64,000 nucleotides of DNA, from the NCBI RefSeq assembly GCF_000423745.1, contig NZ_AUIO01000001.1, positions 337,991 to 401,990 of the forward strand, given 5' to 3'. Every line of letters starts with the position of its first letter. Within the stretch, counting starts at the first letter, position 1. A program made the position numbers and the translations under genes. The notes below the pieces were generated by a model, which worked only from the letters and a program-made list of their open reading frames with translations, was not told the origin of the DNA and searched no databases. Shown in pieces: positions 49,281 through 58,787 of the stretch. Source of the DNA: Streptococcus plurextorum DSM 22810 (GTDB taxonomy: Bacteria; Bacillota; Bacilli; Lactobacillales; Streptococcaceae).

Positions 49281-51441
49281 TTAACAAATACCTCACTAAC
49301 TCATCTTCATTACCATCTATCATGTGGTTGGCAAGTACATTTTCATATGCTTGACTAGCTAAGTTTTGTCGCATGTCACTACTTGCTACAAGCATCTCCA
49401 ACTTCACAAACCATTCAGAATCAGAAACTAGTACCCCTGTTTCCCCATCAATGATATATTCAGCAAAATCGCCTACTCGACTCGCAATTGTGGGCACTTT
49501 CACTAAAGAAGCTTCTAAGAATTTAATATTAGACTTGGCATTATTAAATATGGACGAAACCAGCGGGGCCAAGTTAATATCTACACTAGCAATCAATTCA
49601 GGTAACTTTTTCCAATCTACATATGGATGATTGATAATGCGATTGGAGAAAACCAATAACTCTGATGGAAGATCTAGATGCCCCACAATATGAAGCTCAA
49701 CATTAGGATATTTTTTCATGATATCTACGATTGCAGGCTTTATCAACTCAAAATTTTCATTATGAGCAATAGAGCCTGAAAAATAGCCTATTTTCACGAT
49801 TGTAGAGGCTTCAGTGTAATCCTTAACATGTAAGCGACTAACTTCGAACAATTCCTTCGATACCAAATTGCGATTCAACAAAACTTTAGGAAGATAATGC
49901 TTCATTTCTTGCTTCAACATGGTAGTGGATGCAATACCCACATCACATAGCGCTAACATTTTTCCATAGTTATTAACGCTTGCATCATAGGCAGACTTTT
50001 GACTTACTGAAAGTGTTTTAGTATAAGTTAGTTGATCAGTGTAGACTGTGTCAAATACCAAGTCATCAATATCAAAGAGCAATTTCTTGCCACTTTTTAT
50101 ACAAAGATCTCTCAAAAGTTTTAACTGATCAGAATAAGGAGCCCTATATATGATAACATGGCTAGCATATTTAGCTTCTGAAATCTGAAAATCCGAGTGA
50201 TTGATAATTCTGACATCAAATCCAAAACTTCTGAGCTGTTCTGCCTTATTGGTTACACGATATCTTGTACATTGTGGAATTTGATCCTCGACACCATCAA
50301 TAATCAAAATATACTGCTCTTTGCCCATATCCTTAAACTGCTCTATAATGGCATGGATAATCTCAACTGGATAGTCTGTATTACTTTCAATATATTTTAT
50401 TAGTTTAGGGATTTCACTTTTTCTATCCAAGCCATGCCAAAGTAGTTGCTCTTCATCATAATTTGCTAATGCTGAATATTTGATAAGAGGACTTCCTTGT
50501 TTAAGTAATTTAAGGGGATATAGATACATCGCACTATCTTTGGTATCTGTTAATAAGGCTCCTGCTCTATAGCCTAAATCTTGAAAATACTTCGTAAAAT
50601 ATGTTTCATGTTTTCCAATAGCTTTGTCTCTAGAGTTGGTATCTGTTAGATTTTCCCAATACTCTCTAAATAATGGCTCCTTCAAGAGTCCTTTATTGAT
50701 TACCATAAAGTAGGACTGCAAATGTTTTGGAATGTAACCGTAAGGATTATATTTTGTTAGATCCTCTTGGTATTCTCCAAATGAGATTCCCCAAAAGTCA
50801 AGTCGTTTTTTCTCCATTTTTGAAAATACGGTTGACCAGTCAGCAAATGGACCTATGTTGGTGTCATTAACTAAGACTAACTCATCAATCTGCTCAATAT
50901 CTTCTTTCTTAATTGAAAGAATCCCTTCCCTAAAAGCCGCCACATCGTACCCTTTATTCTCTCTTAGAATAACTTCGCCTAGCATCGATAAATTTGCCAT
51001 GTCTTTTTGAGAGAGTGTACCATTGACAACCGTAATAACGTGAGACATTAGTGGTAATAAGGACTCTAAAAAACGGATTTTATAGGGTGCTATCTGTTCA
51101 TCAGAGCCGTAAATCACATAGATTAACGTCCTATTAATGTTCTTTCCAGAAAGCCTAGGTCTTTGTAGAGTCCGCTTAGCCTTTAGGTATATATACTTTG
51201 GATTAATGGAAATTCTGCTTATTCTTTTTAATAACGATTTGAATCGTCTTTTTAGAATCGCAGGATTTCTCAATAGAAAAATTGGAGATTTCAACGTATG
51301 CACAATGCTATTTCCAAGTTTAAAAGATAAAGAATTTTCTACAGCCTTATGCTGCTCCAAAAGCCACTGATAATCTTCCTCTAATAGCTGATACTTGCGA
51401 GTTAGAGTTTCATATTCTTTTTGTAAATCTTTATTATCCAT
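49267..51441 (-). CDS. RgpF-domain and GT4 fusion protein
   Basis: Large protein of 724 residues with two parts. Residues 1-50 form a coiled coil (KDLQKEYETLTRKYQLLEED). Residues about 100-345 are a rhamnan synthesis RgpF domain (ENKGYDVAAFREGIL, LVLVNDTNIGPFADW, PKHLQSYFMVINK). Residues about 375-720 are a GT-B transferase (KIGYFSGSIAHNENFELIKP near 560, NIKFLEASLVKVPTIAS near 650). So it probably adds two different sugars or one repeat unit. It starts 14 nt after a second, shorter RgpF-domain gene. Confidence 0.85.
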   Translation of the reverse strand: MDNKDLQKEYETLTRKYQLLEEDYQWLLEQHKAVENSLSFKLGNSIVHTLKSPIFLLRNPAILKRRFKSLLKRISRISINPKYIYLKAKRTLQRPRLSGKNINRTLIYVIYGSDEQIAPYKIRFLESLLPLMSHVITVVNGTLSQKDMANLSMLGEVILRENKGYDVAAFREGILSIKKEDIEQIDELVLVNDTNIGPFADWSTVFSKMEKKRLDFWGISFGEYQEDLTKYNPYGYIPKHLQSYFMVINKGLLKEPLFREYWENLTDTNSRDKAIGKHETYFTKYFQDLGYRAGALLTDTKDSAMYLYPLKLLKQGSPLIKYSALANYDEEQLLWHGLDRKSEIPKLIKYIESNTDYPVEIIHAIIEQFKDMGKEQYILIIDGVEDQIPQCTRYRVTNKAEQLRSFGFDVRIINHSDFQISEAKYASHVIIYRAPYSDQLKLLRDLCIKSGKKLLFDIDDLVFDTVYTDQLTYTKTLSVSQKSAYDASVNNYGKMLALCDVGIASTTMLKQEMKHYLPKVLLNRNLVSKELFEVSRLHVKDYTEASTIVKIGYFSGSIAHNENFELIKPAIVDIMKKYPNVELHIVGHLDLPSELLVFSNRIINHPYVDWKKLPELIASVDINLAPLVSSIFNNAKSNIKFLEASLVKVPTIASRVGDFAEYIIDGETGVLVSDSEWFVKLEMLVASSDMRQNLASQAYENVLANHMIDGNEDELVRYLLNDKI

Positions 51442-51455
51442 TACTTATCACTATC

Positions 51456-52229
51456 TTATTCCAAATTATCTTTAATCAATTGAATCGGATAATCAGAATC
51501 CCTCTCAATCATATCTAATAAAATATTCTTGTCGACTAACCCAGACTTAAAGGCTTTAACCTTAATAAACGGCACATTCGCATTTAACATTTTTTGCGGT
51601 TCATAATAGGTAAAATCTGGGGATCGCCAGTATTTTGTGAATCTCCATTTACTATTAAAAATCACTTGATAATCAAAGCCTGCTTGAACTAACTCTTTAG
51701 TCAGCTGTGTTTCATAGCTAAGAATTACCTCTAAAACATCCGTAAGAGCTTCCACCTTCTCCCAAAAAGCCCTGAATGTCTCTGATAAAAACACCTTCTT
51801 CTTAAAACATAGAAAATAGCTCTGAATATGTTCAGGGAAAGATATTGTTCTCCTATGATTCGTTATCCCCCAAAAATCAACAGATGGGGCCAAGTCATAT
51901 TTTTCAAAATAGGCTGTCATATCCCAAAGTGGACCAAAGCAGGTATCATTCATCAGAACGAGAGAATCAAACGCCAACAACTCCTCTTCTGAAACAAAAT
52001 ACAACCCTTCCTTCCAAGCCAAAAAATCATATCCTTGATTTTTTCTCTGAATAAAATCAGTAATCAGCTGAGCGTTTGTTAGCTTATCCTGTGTCTCCTG
52101 ATCAACAAAACTATTTGTTAAAAAAATGACTCTTGAGAAAAACGGCCTCATCTGCTTCAACTGATAAAACACATAGGAAGAGACACTATCCTTTGAATTA
52201 TAATGCACGTAAATTAATAGCCGATTCAT
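51456..52229 (-). CDS. RgpF-like rhamnan synthesis protein, short form
   Basis: Stand-alone RgpF-type domain of 257 residues: LLIYVHYNSKDSVSSYVFYQ, RKNQGYDFLAWKEGLYF near 83, LVLMNDTCFGPLWDMTAYF near 105 and FPEHIQSYFLCFKKKVF near 143. These align with the first half of the next protein (49267-51441), so the two are probably paralogues with different acceptor use. Its ATG overlaps the ABC ATPase stop by 4 nt. Confidence 0.86.
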   Translation of the reverse strand: MNRLLIYVHYNSKDSVSSYVFYQLKQMRPFFSRVIFLTNSFVDQETQDKLTNAQLITDFIQRKNQGYDFLAWKEGLYFVSEEELLAFDSLVLMNDTCFGPLWDMTAYFEKYDLAPSVDFWGITNHRRTISFPEHIQSYFLCFKKKVFLSETFRAFWEKVEALTDVLEVILSYETQLTKELVQAGFDYQVIFNSKWRFTKYWRSPDFTYYEPQKMLNANVPFIKVKAFKSGLVDKNILLDMIERDSDYPIQLIKDNLE

Positions 52230-53422
52230 TCTCTACTTTTCCATGTTCCTGATCGTTTGACGAGTCCTAATGCAGACAATTCTTCTGACCTATCAGAATA
52301 GCAACGCTGTTGTTGGAATACCATATGGGTATTCTTAACATCACTGTATGCCAATACTCTGTCATGTTTATCTCTAACTGACACTTCTAATTTTAATTTC
52401 ATCGTGTTGCAATTTTCTAGAGATAAACGATAAGCCAATTTTTTCTTACCAATTCCTGAAGGGGGAAGGAAAATACTATTATCACTATACACCCAAATAT
52501 TTCGATCAATATCTGTTAACGAAAATAGCACATAGGCTTCAACATCTGTCACAACATCATAAGAAATCTCAAAATGAATCTCGTCCCCAGGCTCAATCTG
52601 ATTAGGAGACAGTAAGTCAACCTTAAGGTTTTTAACCGGTGTTTGTTCAATAATATAACCATCTGAACTTTTAACTTGGTTAGCATTATCAAAACTATAT
52701 AGATTAGCCACCTCATCTGCCTCACCATAGGCTTTTACCAAGCCATTTTCAATCAAGACCGCGCGATTACAGTATTTTTTTACAGCATTCATGTCATGAG
52801 TCACAAGAATAGTGGTTTTTCCAGAATTTTTACGCTCGATAAAATAGTCATTACACTTACGTTGAAAAGCCTCATCTCCGACAGCTAAGACCTCATCTAA
52901 GACTAGAATATCTCCTTGGGCTTTTATAGCAACCGAAAAGGCCAGGCGAACCTGCATACCGCTTGAGTAATTTTTGAGTTTTTGATTCATAAACTCATGG
53001 AGCTCAGCAAAGTCAACAATATCATCATACATAGCATCAATTTCTTGAGTAGTAAACCCAAGCATGGCACCATTAAGATAGACATTTTCTCGTCCTGTCA
53101 ATTCTGGGTTAAAGCCCACACCAAGTTCAATAAAGGAAACCAGTTTTCCATTGACGGTAACTGAGCCTTTTTCTGGAACATAAATCTGTGAAATGATTTT
53201 GAGAAGAGTTGATTTTCCTGAACCGTTACGACCAAGTATTCCAAAAAAATCTCCTTCCTTAACTTCAAAAGAAATATCTTTTAAAACATGTTGCTCCTTA
53301 TAGCCTTTTATCCCTTTGAAACGATTAACTAATGTAGTTCTTAAACTTTGCGTACTCTCTGTAGGGAGTTTGAAATATTTGCTAATATGTTCAACATTAA
53401 CAACTGTTTTTTTATCTGCCAT
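52226..53422 (-). CDS. Polysaccharide ABC exporter ATPase (RgpD/GacE type)
   Basis: ATPase of 398 residues. Walker A GILGRNGSGKSTLLK is near 64, the signature YSSGMQVRLAFSVAI near 160 and Walker B ILVLDEVLAVGDEAF near 183, typical of teichoic acid/O-antigen exporters. A C-terminal extension of about 150 residues (from PVKNLKVDLLSPNQIEPGDE) is a Wzt-type carbohydrate-binding beta-sandwich. It energises export of the rhamnose backbone. It shares one base with the permease gene. Confidence 0.93.
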   Translation of the reverse strand: MADKKTVVNVEHISKYFKLPTESTQSLRTTLVNRFKGIKGYKEQHVLKDISFEVKEGDFFGILGRNGSGKSTLLKIISQIYVPEKGSVTVNGKLVSFIELGVGFNPELTGRENVYLNGAMLGFTTQEIDAMYDDIVDFAELHEFMNQKLKNYSSGMQVRLAFSVAIKAQGDILVLDEVLAVGDEAFQRKCNDYFIERKNSGKTTILVTHDMNAVKKYCNRAVLIENGLVKAYGEADEVANLYSFDNANQVKSSDGYIIEQTPVKNLKVDLLSPNQIEPGDEIHFEISYDVVTDVEAYVLFSLTDIDRNIWVYSDNSIFLPPSGIGKKKLAYRLSLENCNTMKLKLEVSVRDKHDRVLAYSDVKNTHMVFQQQRCYSDRSEELSALGLVKRSGTWKSRE

Positions 53423-54228
53423 TATAATATCTCCGCAAATCTTTTAGAATGCTTGTTAAAGAAAACATAGCCTATATAAAATATGACAATAGGCAAGAAG
53501 TAAGGAATTATTGCGATTAATGGATTGGAAATAAGGTCACGGACGGTCGTATTCCCTGAATAGACAATAAAATGCCTTAAATCTTGAATAATCTGTGCTA
53601 ATGGACTCAAAATCATAATTTTTGCAATGCCAATCTGCCCACTCTTAATAATAAAGTTCAAAGAATAAATAATTGGTGTCGCATACATCCCAGCTTGTAA
53701 AAAAACTTCCCAAACAGGTCCAATATCCCTGTATCTTACAAATAATGTTGATAAAATAAATGCGATACCCATTGAAAGTAATACAATTTCAGCAAAAAGC
53801 GGGATTATAATTAAAAATTTCCATGAAAATGCAATACCGTTAACCAAAGCAAAAAGAAAAACAACTAATAGATTGATAGCATAGTTAATTGATGCTCCTA
53901 AAACAGAAGAATAAATCACAATTTCTTTTGGAAAATTCAGCTTTCTCAATAAATCACCACGAGAAACAACAGCTGCCATCCCCATATTAGTTGCTTCGGC
54001 GAAAAAGTTCCACGTCACCATCCCTAGCAATAAACCTACGGCATAATGCGGAGTGCCATCATCAAAACGTAAAAACTTCACAAATACTAGATACATAATA
54101 GTAAATAGCAACAATGGCTTTAAAATTGACCATAAGTGCCCAATCAAACTTCCCTGATACCTCAGTTTGAAATCCGTTTTTACCATCTCACGCAGAAGAA
54201 TCTGGTTTTCCTTACTTAATAACTTCAT
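53422..54228 (-). CDS. Polysaccharide ABC exporter permease (RgpC/GacD type)
   Basis: ABC-2 type permease of 268 residues with six membrane helices. The N-terminal amphipathic segment TDFKLRYQGSLIGHLWSILK is typical of TagG/RgpC proteins. Adjacent to the ATPase and the rhamnosyltransferases, it exports the lipid-linked rhamnan. Confidence 0.93.
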   Translation of the reverse strand: MKLLSKENQILLREMVKTDFKLRYQGSLIGHLWSILKPLLLFTIMYLVFVKFLRFDDGTPHYAVGLLLGMVTWNFFAEATNMGMAAVVSRGDLLRKLNFPKEIVIYSSVLGASINYAINLLVVFLFALVNGIAFSWKFLIIIPLFAEIVLLSMGIAFILSTLFVRYRDIGPVWEVFLQAGMYATPIIYSLNFIIKSGQIGIAKIMILSPLAQIIQDLRHFIVYSGNTTVRDLISNPLIAIIPYFLPIVIFYIGYVFFNKHSKRFAEIL

Positions 54229-55161
54229 TTACTTACTCCTATAGCCAAATTTTGTAATAATCAAACTGGTAAATACTAAAGTGTGAAACCAGCGATTTTT
54301 GGCTAATCGATATTTTCTTAGCCTTGAGATTCGTTCAAGTATTGGAACTTGTAAAATTGTAACAAACGATTCTAACAAATCTCTATCCTCCGGTTTCAAA
54401 GTCTCCCTCAATAGAAACTTCGCCTGATTCTGACTCGTTAAAATTAATCTCCAATACTTTGTTACAAGACTTGTCGGGGGGATTAACATTTTAATCAGCT
54501 TAGACCAAGTTCTAGCTCCTAGAACATTATTATCGTGCTGACGGTAGAGTTCTGTCGCCTGGTCAATATAGACTAGTTTTCCCAAGGCTGATGCCATTAG
54601 TGCTAAATACCAATCATGCATCAGAAGCCCTTCTGTGACCGTCCACCGCTGAGCTAGGGCATGATTTATCAGGCTTGTTCCACCGGTCACGGTATTTTCT
54701 GTTAATTCCTGCCGTAGTTCAGTATTGGCATGATGCGATTGGCTACGAATCATACTATCTGTGATGAGGTTAAGGTTTTGATCCACAACCTTTAAATCCG
54801 TATAAACCATGAGAGGTTGCGACTGGTCATGTTTTTTGGCTTCTTCCAATGTCAGAGCTAGCTTGTCTGGTAACCAAATATCATCTTGGTCGCTAAAAAA
54901 ATAATAATCTGCTGTGCTATGTTTGACCAAAGTATAGAAAGATTTGATAACCCCATAGTTCTCTGCTTGTCCTGGATTGATAAGTTTAATCCGACTATCT
55001 TTTTGGGCAAAATCTGTGATGATTTCGATGGTTCTATCTTTCGAACAATCATCACGAATCAAAAGCTCCCACTCTGTAAAAGATTGTTTTTGGATGCTCT
55101 CAATCTGCTCTGCCAAATAGGCTTCCCCATTGTAGGTAGCCATCAAGATATTAACTTTCAT
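54229..55161 (-). CDS. Rhamnosyltransferase (RgpB/GacC type)
   Basis: GT2 of 310 residues: VNILMATYNGEAYLAEQIES at 3-22, LIRDDCSKDRT near 35 and FFSDQDDIWLPDKL near 88, a close fit to RgpB/GacC, which adds rhamnose to the growing backbone. It abuts the permease gene and overlaps the upstream gene by 11 nt. Confidence 0.92.
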   Translation of the reverse strand: MKVNILMATYNGEAYLAEQIESIQKQSFTEWELLIRDDCSKDRTIEIITDFAQKDSRIKLINPGQAENYGVIKSFYTLVKHSTADYYFFSDQDDIWLPDKLALTLEEAKKHDQSQPLMVYTDLKVVDQNLNLITDSMIRSQSHHANTELRQELTENTVTGGTSLINHALAQRWTVTEGLLMHDWYLALMASALGKLVYIDQATELYRQHDNNVLGARTWSKLIKMLIPPTSLVTKYWRLILTSQNQAKFLLRETLKPEDRDLLESFVTILQVPILERISRLRKYRLAKNRWFHTLVFTSLIITKFGYRSK

Positions 55162-56305
55162 CTAAAAACAACTCCTCGTATTGTCCTACAATCGTCTCCC
55201 AGGTGTAATTTGCCCTCATGTGATTTTTAGCTGCTTGGCCTAAAGATGCTATTTCTTCAGACAACCACGTTCGCTCAAGTAAGGATTTAAGAAGCCCTTC
55301 TTCCTTTGACCAGTAATAAGCTGTATCTTTCGCAACCTCCCGATTAAAGGTAACATCCAAAATCATATTGAGATTTGTATGAGCAAGTGCTTCAAGGAGA
55401 CCTGGGTTAGTCCCACCAACCTCATGACCATGTAAATAAGCAAAAGCTTGCTCTCGAAGATATGCCAACAGTTCTCTATCATAGACGGTACCAACAAACT
55501 TAATGCGTTTATCTTTGTCAAAATGTGTCAAGGCTTTAAGCTTATCAAAGTAAGGATTTCCCTCATGATTACAGATAATTAGTAAATCACGTTTGGTATC
55601 TGCCGCCATAAATTCACGAATGATATGCTCGTAATTATTTTCAGGTACAAAGCGACCAACGATTAGAAAATAATCCTTTTCCTTGCTCTGCCATTTGTCA
55701 AAGAAAGCACGAACGAGAGGATGATCTGCATCAAGGTCTGACGGAGATAGCTCTGTTCCATAAGCGATATGGCGCGTCTTCACCCAAGGATAGGAACTTT
55801 TAAGGTAAGAATCAATTCCCATATTATCAGAAATCAGCAAATCTGCCTGTTTACTCATGACTTTTTCGGAATATTTGAGGTAAATCTGAACAGGCTTGGA
55901 CCACTTAGATCGTTTCCACTCTAAACCATCCGGGTTAACATACAGTTTTCCCCCAACAGCTCTGATTTTTTTAGCAAAAGGGGCAATGAAAGAACCTATC
56001 GTATTCCCTAAAATATAAAAGACAGGATTTTTGATTTCTGATGTTTTGATAAGATCAAGGGCATAATTGATTGCCATCATGTCGTAGGCAATCACTCTAG
56101 CGGGTCCTAGTTTAGGTGGTTTTATCGTAAAACACTTTGCTCCCATAAATTCAAAAGAGCTGCCATGTTCTTCATTACTCAAACATGCCACATGATAGGT
56201 GATCTGTGAATCCTTTTGATGCTTAACCAGTTCTTCGACGAAGGTTTCAAAACCACCGTATTTTGCTGGTAAGCCCCGACTACCAATAATAAAAACGTCC
56301 GTCAT
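55151..56305 (-). CDS. First rhamnosyltransferase of the backbone (RgpA/GacB type)
   Basis: GT4-type transferase of 384 residues: GSRGLPAKYGGFETFVEELV at 8-27, then IVGRFVPENNYEHIIREFM near 215 and GHEVGGTNPGLLEALAH near 295. In group A streptococci GacB adds the first rhamnose to GlcNAc-PP-undecaprenol. It heads the long operon; a promoter lies 32 nt upstream. Confidence 0.92.
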   Translation of the reverse strand: MTDVFIIGSRGLPAKYGGFETFVEELVKHQKDSQITYHVACLSNEEHGSSFEFMGAKCFTIKPPKLGPARVIAYDMMAINYALDLIKTSEIKNPVFYILGNTIGSFIAPFAKKIRAVGGKLYVNPDGLEWKRSKWSKPVQIYLKYSEKVMSKQADLLISDNMGIDSYLKSSYPWVKTRHIAYGTELSPSDLDADHPLVRAFFDKWQSKEKDYFLIVGRFVPENNYEHIIREFMAADTKRDLLIICNHEGNPYFDKLKALTHFDKDKRIKFVGTVYDRELLAYLREQAFAYLHGHEVGGTNPGLLEALAHTNLNMILDVTFNREVAKDTAYYWSKEEGLLKSLLERTWLSEEIASLGQAAKNHMRANYTWETIVGQYEELFLDES

Positions 56306-56336
56306 AATCTCCGTCTTTCAAAACTATAATCAAAAC

Positions 56337-56345
56337 ATTATACCA
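56337..56345 (-). promoter_or_regulatory. Extended -10 promoter of the rhamnan operon
   Basis: On the minus strand TGG-TATAAT lies 31 nt before the ATG at 56305, 20 nt after the rmlD terminator. The -35 is poor. Confidence 0.65.
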
Positions 56346-56365
56346 TATTTTCACTAGACTTTACA

Positions 56366-56392
56366 GAAAAAAACGAGCCTCTACGACTCGTT
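56366..56392 (-). terminator. Terminator after rmlD
   Basis: On the minus strand AACGAG and CTCGTT form a short stem with a 9-nt loop followed by TTTTT. It partly uncouples rmlD from the rhamnan operon. Confidence 0.65.
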
Positions 56393-56400
56393 CCAATAGC

Positions 56401-57255
56401 TTATTTCTTCACTTCTTGTTGATAAAACGCTTTAAGCGCCTCTTGCCAAGTTGGGATCACAAAACCTGTCGCCTTAGCTTTTGCAAGGCTCATCGTTGAG
56501 TTAAGAGGGCGTTTAGCCTTAGCTGGAAATTGACTCGAATCAACTGGCACTACTTCAACATCGGTATCTTTCAAGATTTCCTTAGCAAAGTCATACCAAG
56601 TCGTATCTTCTTTAGCGTCATTAGACAAATGATAGTAGCCAAAATCTTTCTGGTTCTCCGCTAAATAAGTCATAAACTCAGCAAGGGTACGCGTCCAAGT
56701 CGGACGACCGTGTTGATCATTAACGACTGTCAAACGAGGATGCTGTTTGGCTAAATTTTGCATAGTAAAGACAAAATTTTTGCCATAATGACCAAAGACC
56801 CACGCCGTACGAATGGTATAGAATTTAGGAGCATAAGTCTCTACAGCAAGTTCACCCAAACGTTTTGTACGACCGTATTCCGTTTTCGGATCCGGTTGAT
56901 CGTCCACTTCCCATTCTTGACCAACTGGTTTTTCCCCATCAAAAACATAATCCGTTGAAATGTAAACAAGAGTCGCATCGTACTTAGCACATGCCTTGGC
57001 TACATTTTCTGAACCTATAACATTGATTGCATAATTAAGCTCTTGACCTTCGTCCTCAGCTGCATCAACAGCTGTATATGCTGCACAATGATAAACTAAA
57101 GTCGGTTTTACTTCTGAAAAAATAGCCTCTACCTTTGCACTATCTGTAATGTCCATTTCTGCCACATCAACAGCGACATAGTCTTCTTGTCTTTCATCAA
57201 GCAAATAGCGAAGTTCTGTCCCTAATTGTCCATTAGCGCCTGTTATTAAAATCAT
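56401..57255 (-). CDS. rmlD: dTDP-4-dehydrorhamnose reductase (GacA)
   Basis: Last enzyme of dTDP-L-rhamnose synthesis, 284 residues. ILITGANGQLGTEL at 2-15 binds NADPH, and the catalytic YISTDYVFDG and YGRTKRLGE motifs follow near 100 and 128. The ATG at 57255 follows AAAGGAAAAAG; the frame is open 11 codons further. It supplies the donor for the rhamnan genes downstream. The other rml genes are elsewhere. Confidence 0.96.
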   Translation of the reverse strand: MILITGANGQLGTELRYLLDERQEDYVAVDVAEMDITDSAKVEAIFSEVKPTLVYHCAAYTAVDAAEDEGQELNYAINVIGSENVAKACAKYDATLVYISTDYVFDGEKPVGQEWEVDDQPDPKTEYGRTKRLGELAVETYAPKFYTIRTAWVFGHYGKNFVFTMQNLAKQHPRLTVVNDQHGRPTWTRTLAEFMTYLAENQKDFGYYHLSNDAKEDTTWYDFAKEILKDTDVEVVPVDSSQFPAKAKRPLNSTMSLAKAKATGFVIPTWQEALKAFYQQEVKK

Positions 57256-57296
57256 TTCTTTTTCCTTTCTGTATGATGACGACATCATCGCTAAAT

Positions 57297-57632
57297 TTAT
57301 CGCACACCTAATGCAATACGAGCATAACGGCTCATGCGCTCAGTGGTCCATGCAGGATACCACACCAATTTCACCTCAAGTTTTGTGACTTCACTGATTA
57401 ACTTAACAGCATCGTGAATCTGGTCGGTGATTAAATCTGCCAAAGGGCACCCTATGGTTGTCAACGTCAGATCAATCTCTGTCGAACCATCCTGCTCGAA
57501 ACGAATCTCGTAAATCAATCCAAGATTAACAATATCAATTCCTAATTCTGGATCAATGACCTCTTCCAAAGCTTGAAGAATGCGATCTTTAATCGCTAAA
57601 ATTTCAGCATCTGTATAAGCTGTTTTTGACAT
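57297..57632 (-). CDS. MIP18/DUF59 family protein (SufT-like)
   Basis: Protein of 111 residues. EEVIDPELGIDIVNLGLIYE near residue 19 and LTTIGCPLADLITDQI near 57 (with the conserved cysteine) define the family, which is linked to Fe-S cluster assembly. It lies between rpoD and rmlD, the same position as in group A streptococci. Confidence 0.9.
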   Translation of the reverse strand: MSKTAYTDAEILAIKDRILQALEEVIDPELGIDIVNLGLIYEIRFEQDGSTEIDLTLTTIGCPLADLITDQIHDAVKLISEVTKLEVKLVWYPAWTTERMSRYARIALGVR

Positions 57633-57671
57633 TGTCTTTCCTCTTCTCTAAACTTAAGTCTTTCAGGGAGA

Positions 57672-58781
57672 TTATTCATCCATGAAATCTTTTAATTGTT
57701 TGCTACGGCTTGGGTGGCGTAATTTACGCAAGGCCTTAGCTTCAATTTGACGAATACGTTCACGCGTGACGTTGAATACCTTGCCCACATCTTCCAAGGT
57801 TCGCATTTTCCCATCATCAAGACCAAAACGAAGCCGTAAGACATTCTCCTCACGATCAGTCAATGTATCAAGAACCTCATCTAGTTGTTCACGAAGTACA
57901 ATACGTGTTGTGTAATCAACAGGATTCTCAATAACTTCATCTTCAATGAAATCACCGAGGTGGCTATCATCTTCTTCACCGATTGGGGTCTCAAGAGAAA
58001 CAGGTTCTTGAGCAATTTTAAGAATTTCACGAACCTTATCAGGTGTCATGTCCATACGCTCAGCAATTTGTTCTGGTGTAGGATCTTGACCAAGTTCTTG
58101 TAGCAGGTTACGCTGTTCACGAACTAATTTATTGATGGTCTCAACCATGTGAACCGGAATACGGATGGTCCGAGCCTGGTCTGCGATAGCTCGTGTAATA
58201 GCTTGACGAATCCACCACGTCGCATAGGTTGAAAACTTAAATCCCTTTTCATAATCAAATTTATCGACAGCTTTCATCAATCCCATATTACCTTCTTGAA
58301 TCAGGTCAAGGAATTGCATGCCACGTCCTACATAGCGCTTTGCAATAGAAACCACTAAACGGAGGTTTGCCTCAGCCAAACGTTGTTTCGCCATAAGGTC
58401 TCCTGTTGCTGCTGCAACGGCTAACTCTTTTTCTTCGTCATTAGTGAGCAGAGGCACGACCCCAATCTCTTTGAGGTACATCCGAACTGGGTCATTAACT
58501 TTAGCCGAATTCGACCCGAGCAATTCCTCATCACTCAGTTCTTCTGGCTTAATCTCTTCCACCACATATTTGGTTGATGGATTTCCCTCTTTATCCGTGA
58601 TTGAAATCCCGCCGTCTGTCAAGCGCTCCAAGAGATCGTCAATCTGATCTGCATCTAAAGCAAATGGAATCACGAGTTTCTCTGTCACATGGTCATCAAT
58701 AGCGGTTCCATCTTTCTTATGGTGACGGATGAAATCTGCGACTTGGACGTTAAAAGTAGTATTTGTGTTTTTTGTTGACAT
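57672..58781 (-). CDS. rpoD: Housekeeping RNA polymerase sigma factor
   Basis: Sigma-70 of 369 residues. Region 1.2 starts at [17 protein letters not shown] near 92, region 2 has [20 protein letters not shown] and [14 protein letters not shown] near 170, and region 4 has [20 protein letters not shown] near 335. It recognises -10/-35 promoters of the type seen across this window. It follows dnaG by 6 nt. Confidence 0.98.
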   Translation of the reverse strand: MSTKNTNTTFNVQVADFIRHHKKDGTAIDDHVTEKLVIPFALDADQIDDLLERLTDGGISITDKEGNPSTKYVVEEIKPEELSDEELLGSNSAKVNDPVRMYLKEIGVVPLLTNDEEKELAVAAATGDLMAKQRLAEANLRLVVSIAKRYVGRGMQFLDLIQEGNMGLMKAVDKFDYEKGFKFSTYATWWIRQAITRAIADQARTIRIPVHMVETINKLVREQRNLLQELGQDPTPEQIAERMDMTPDKVREILKIAQEPVSLETPIGEEDDSHLGDFIEDEVIENPVDYTTRIVLREQLDEVLDTLTDREENVLRLRFGLDDGKMRTLEDVGKVFNVTRERIRQIEAKALRKLRHPSRSKQLKDFMDE

Positions 58782-58787
58782 ATCTTC

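Noticed and set aside
44359..52229. A genomic island or prophage carrying the glycosyltransferase genes.
   Set aside because: No integrase, transposase, direct repeats or att-like sites were seen; the A/T-rich look fits serotype gene exchange by homologous recombination in flanking conserved genes.
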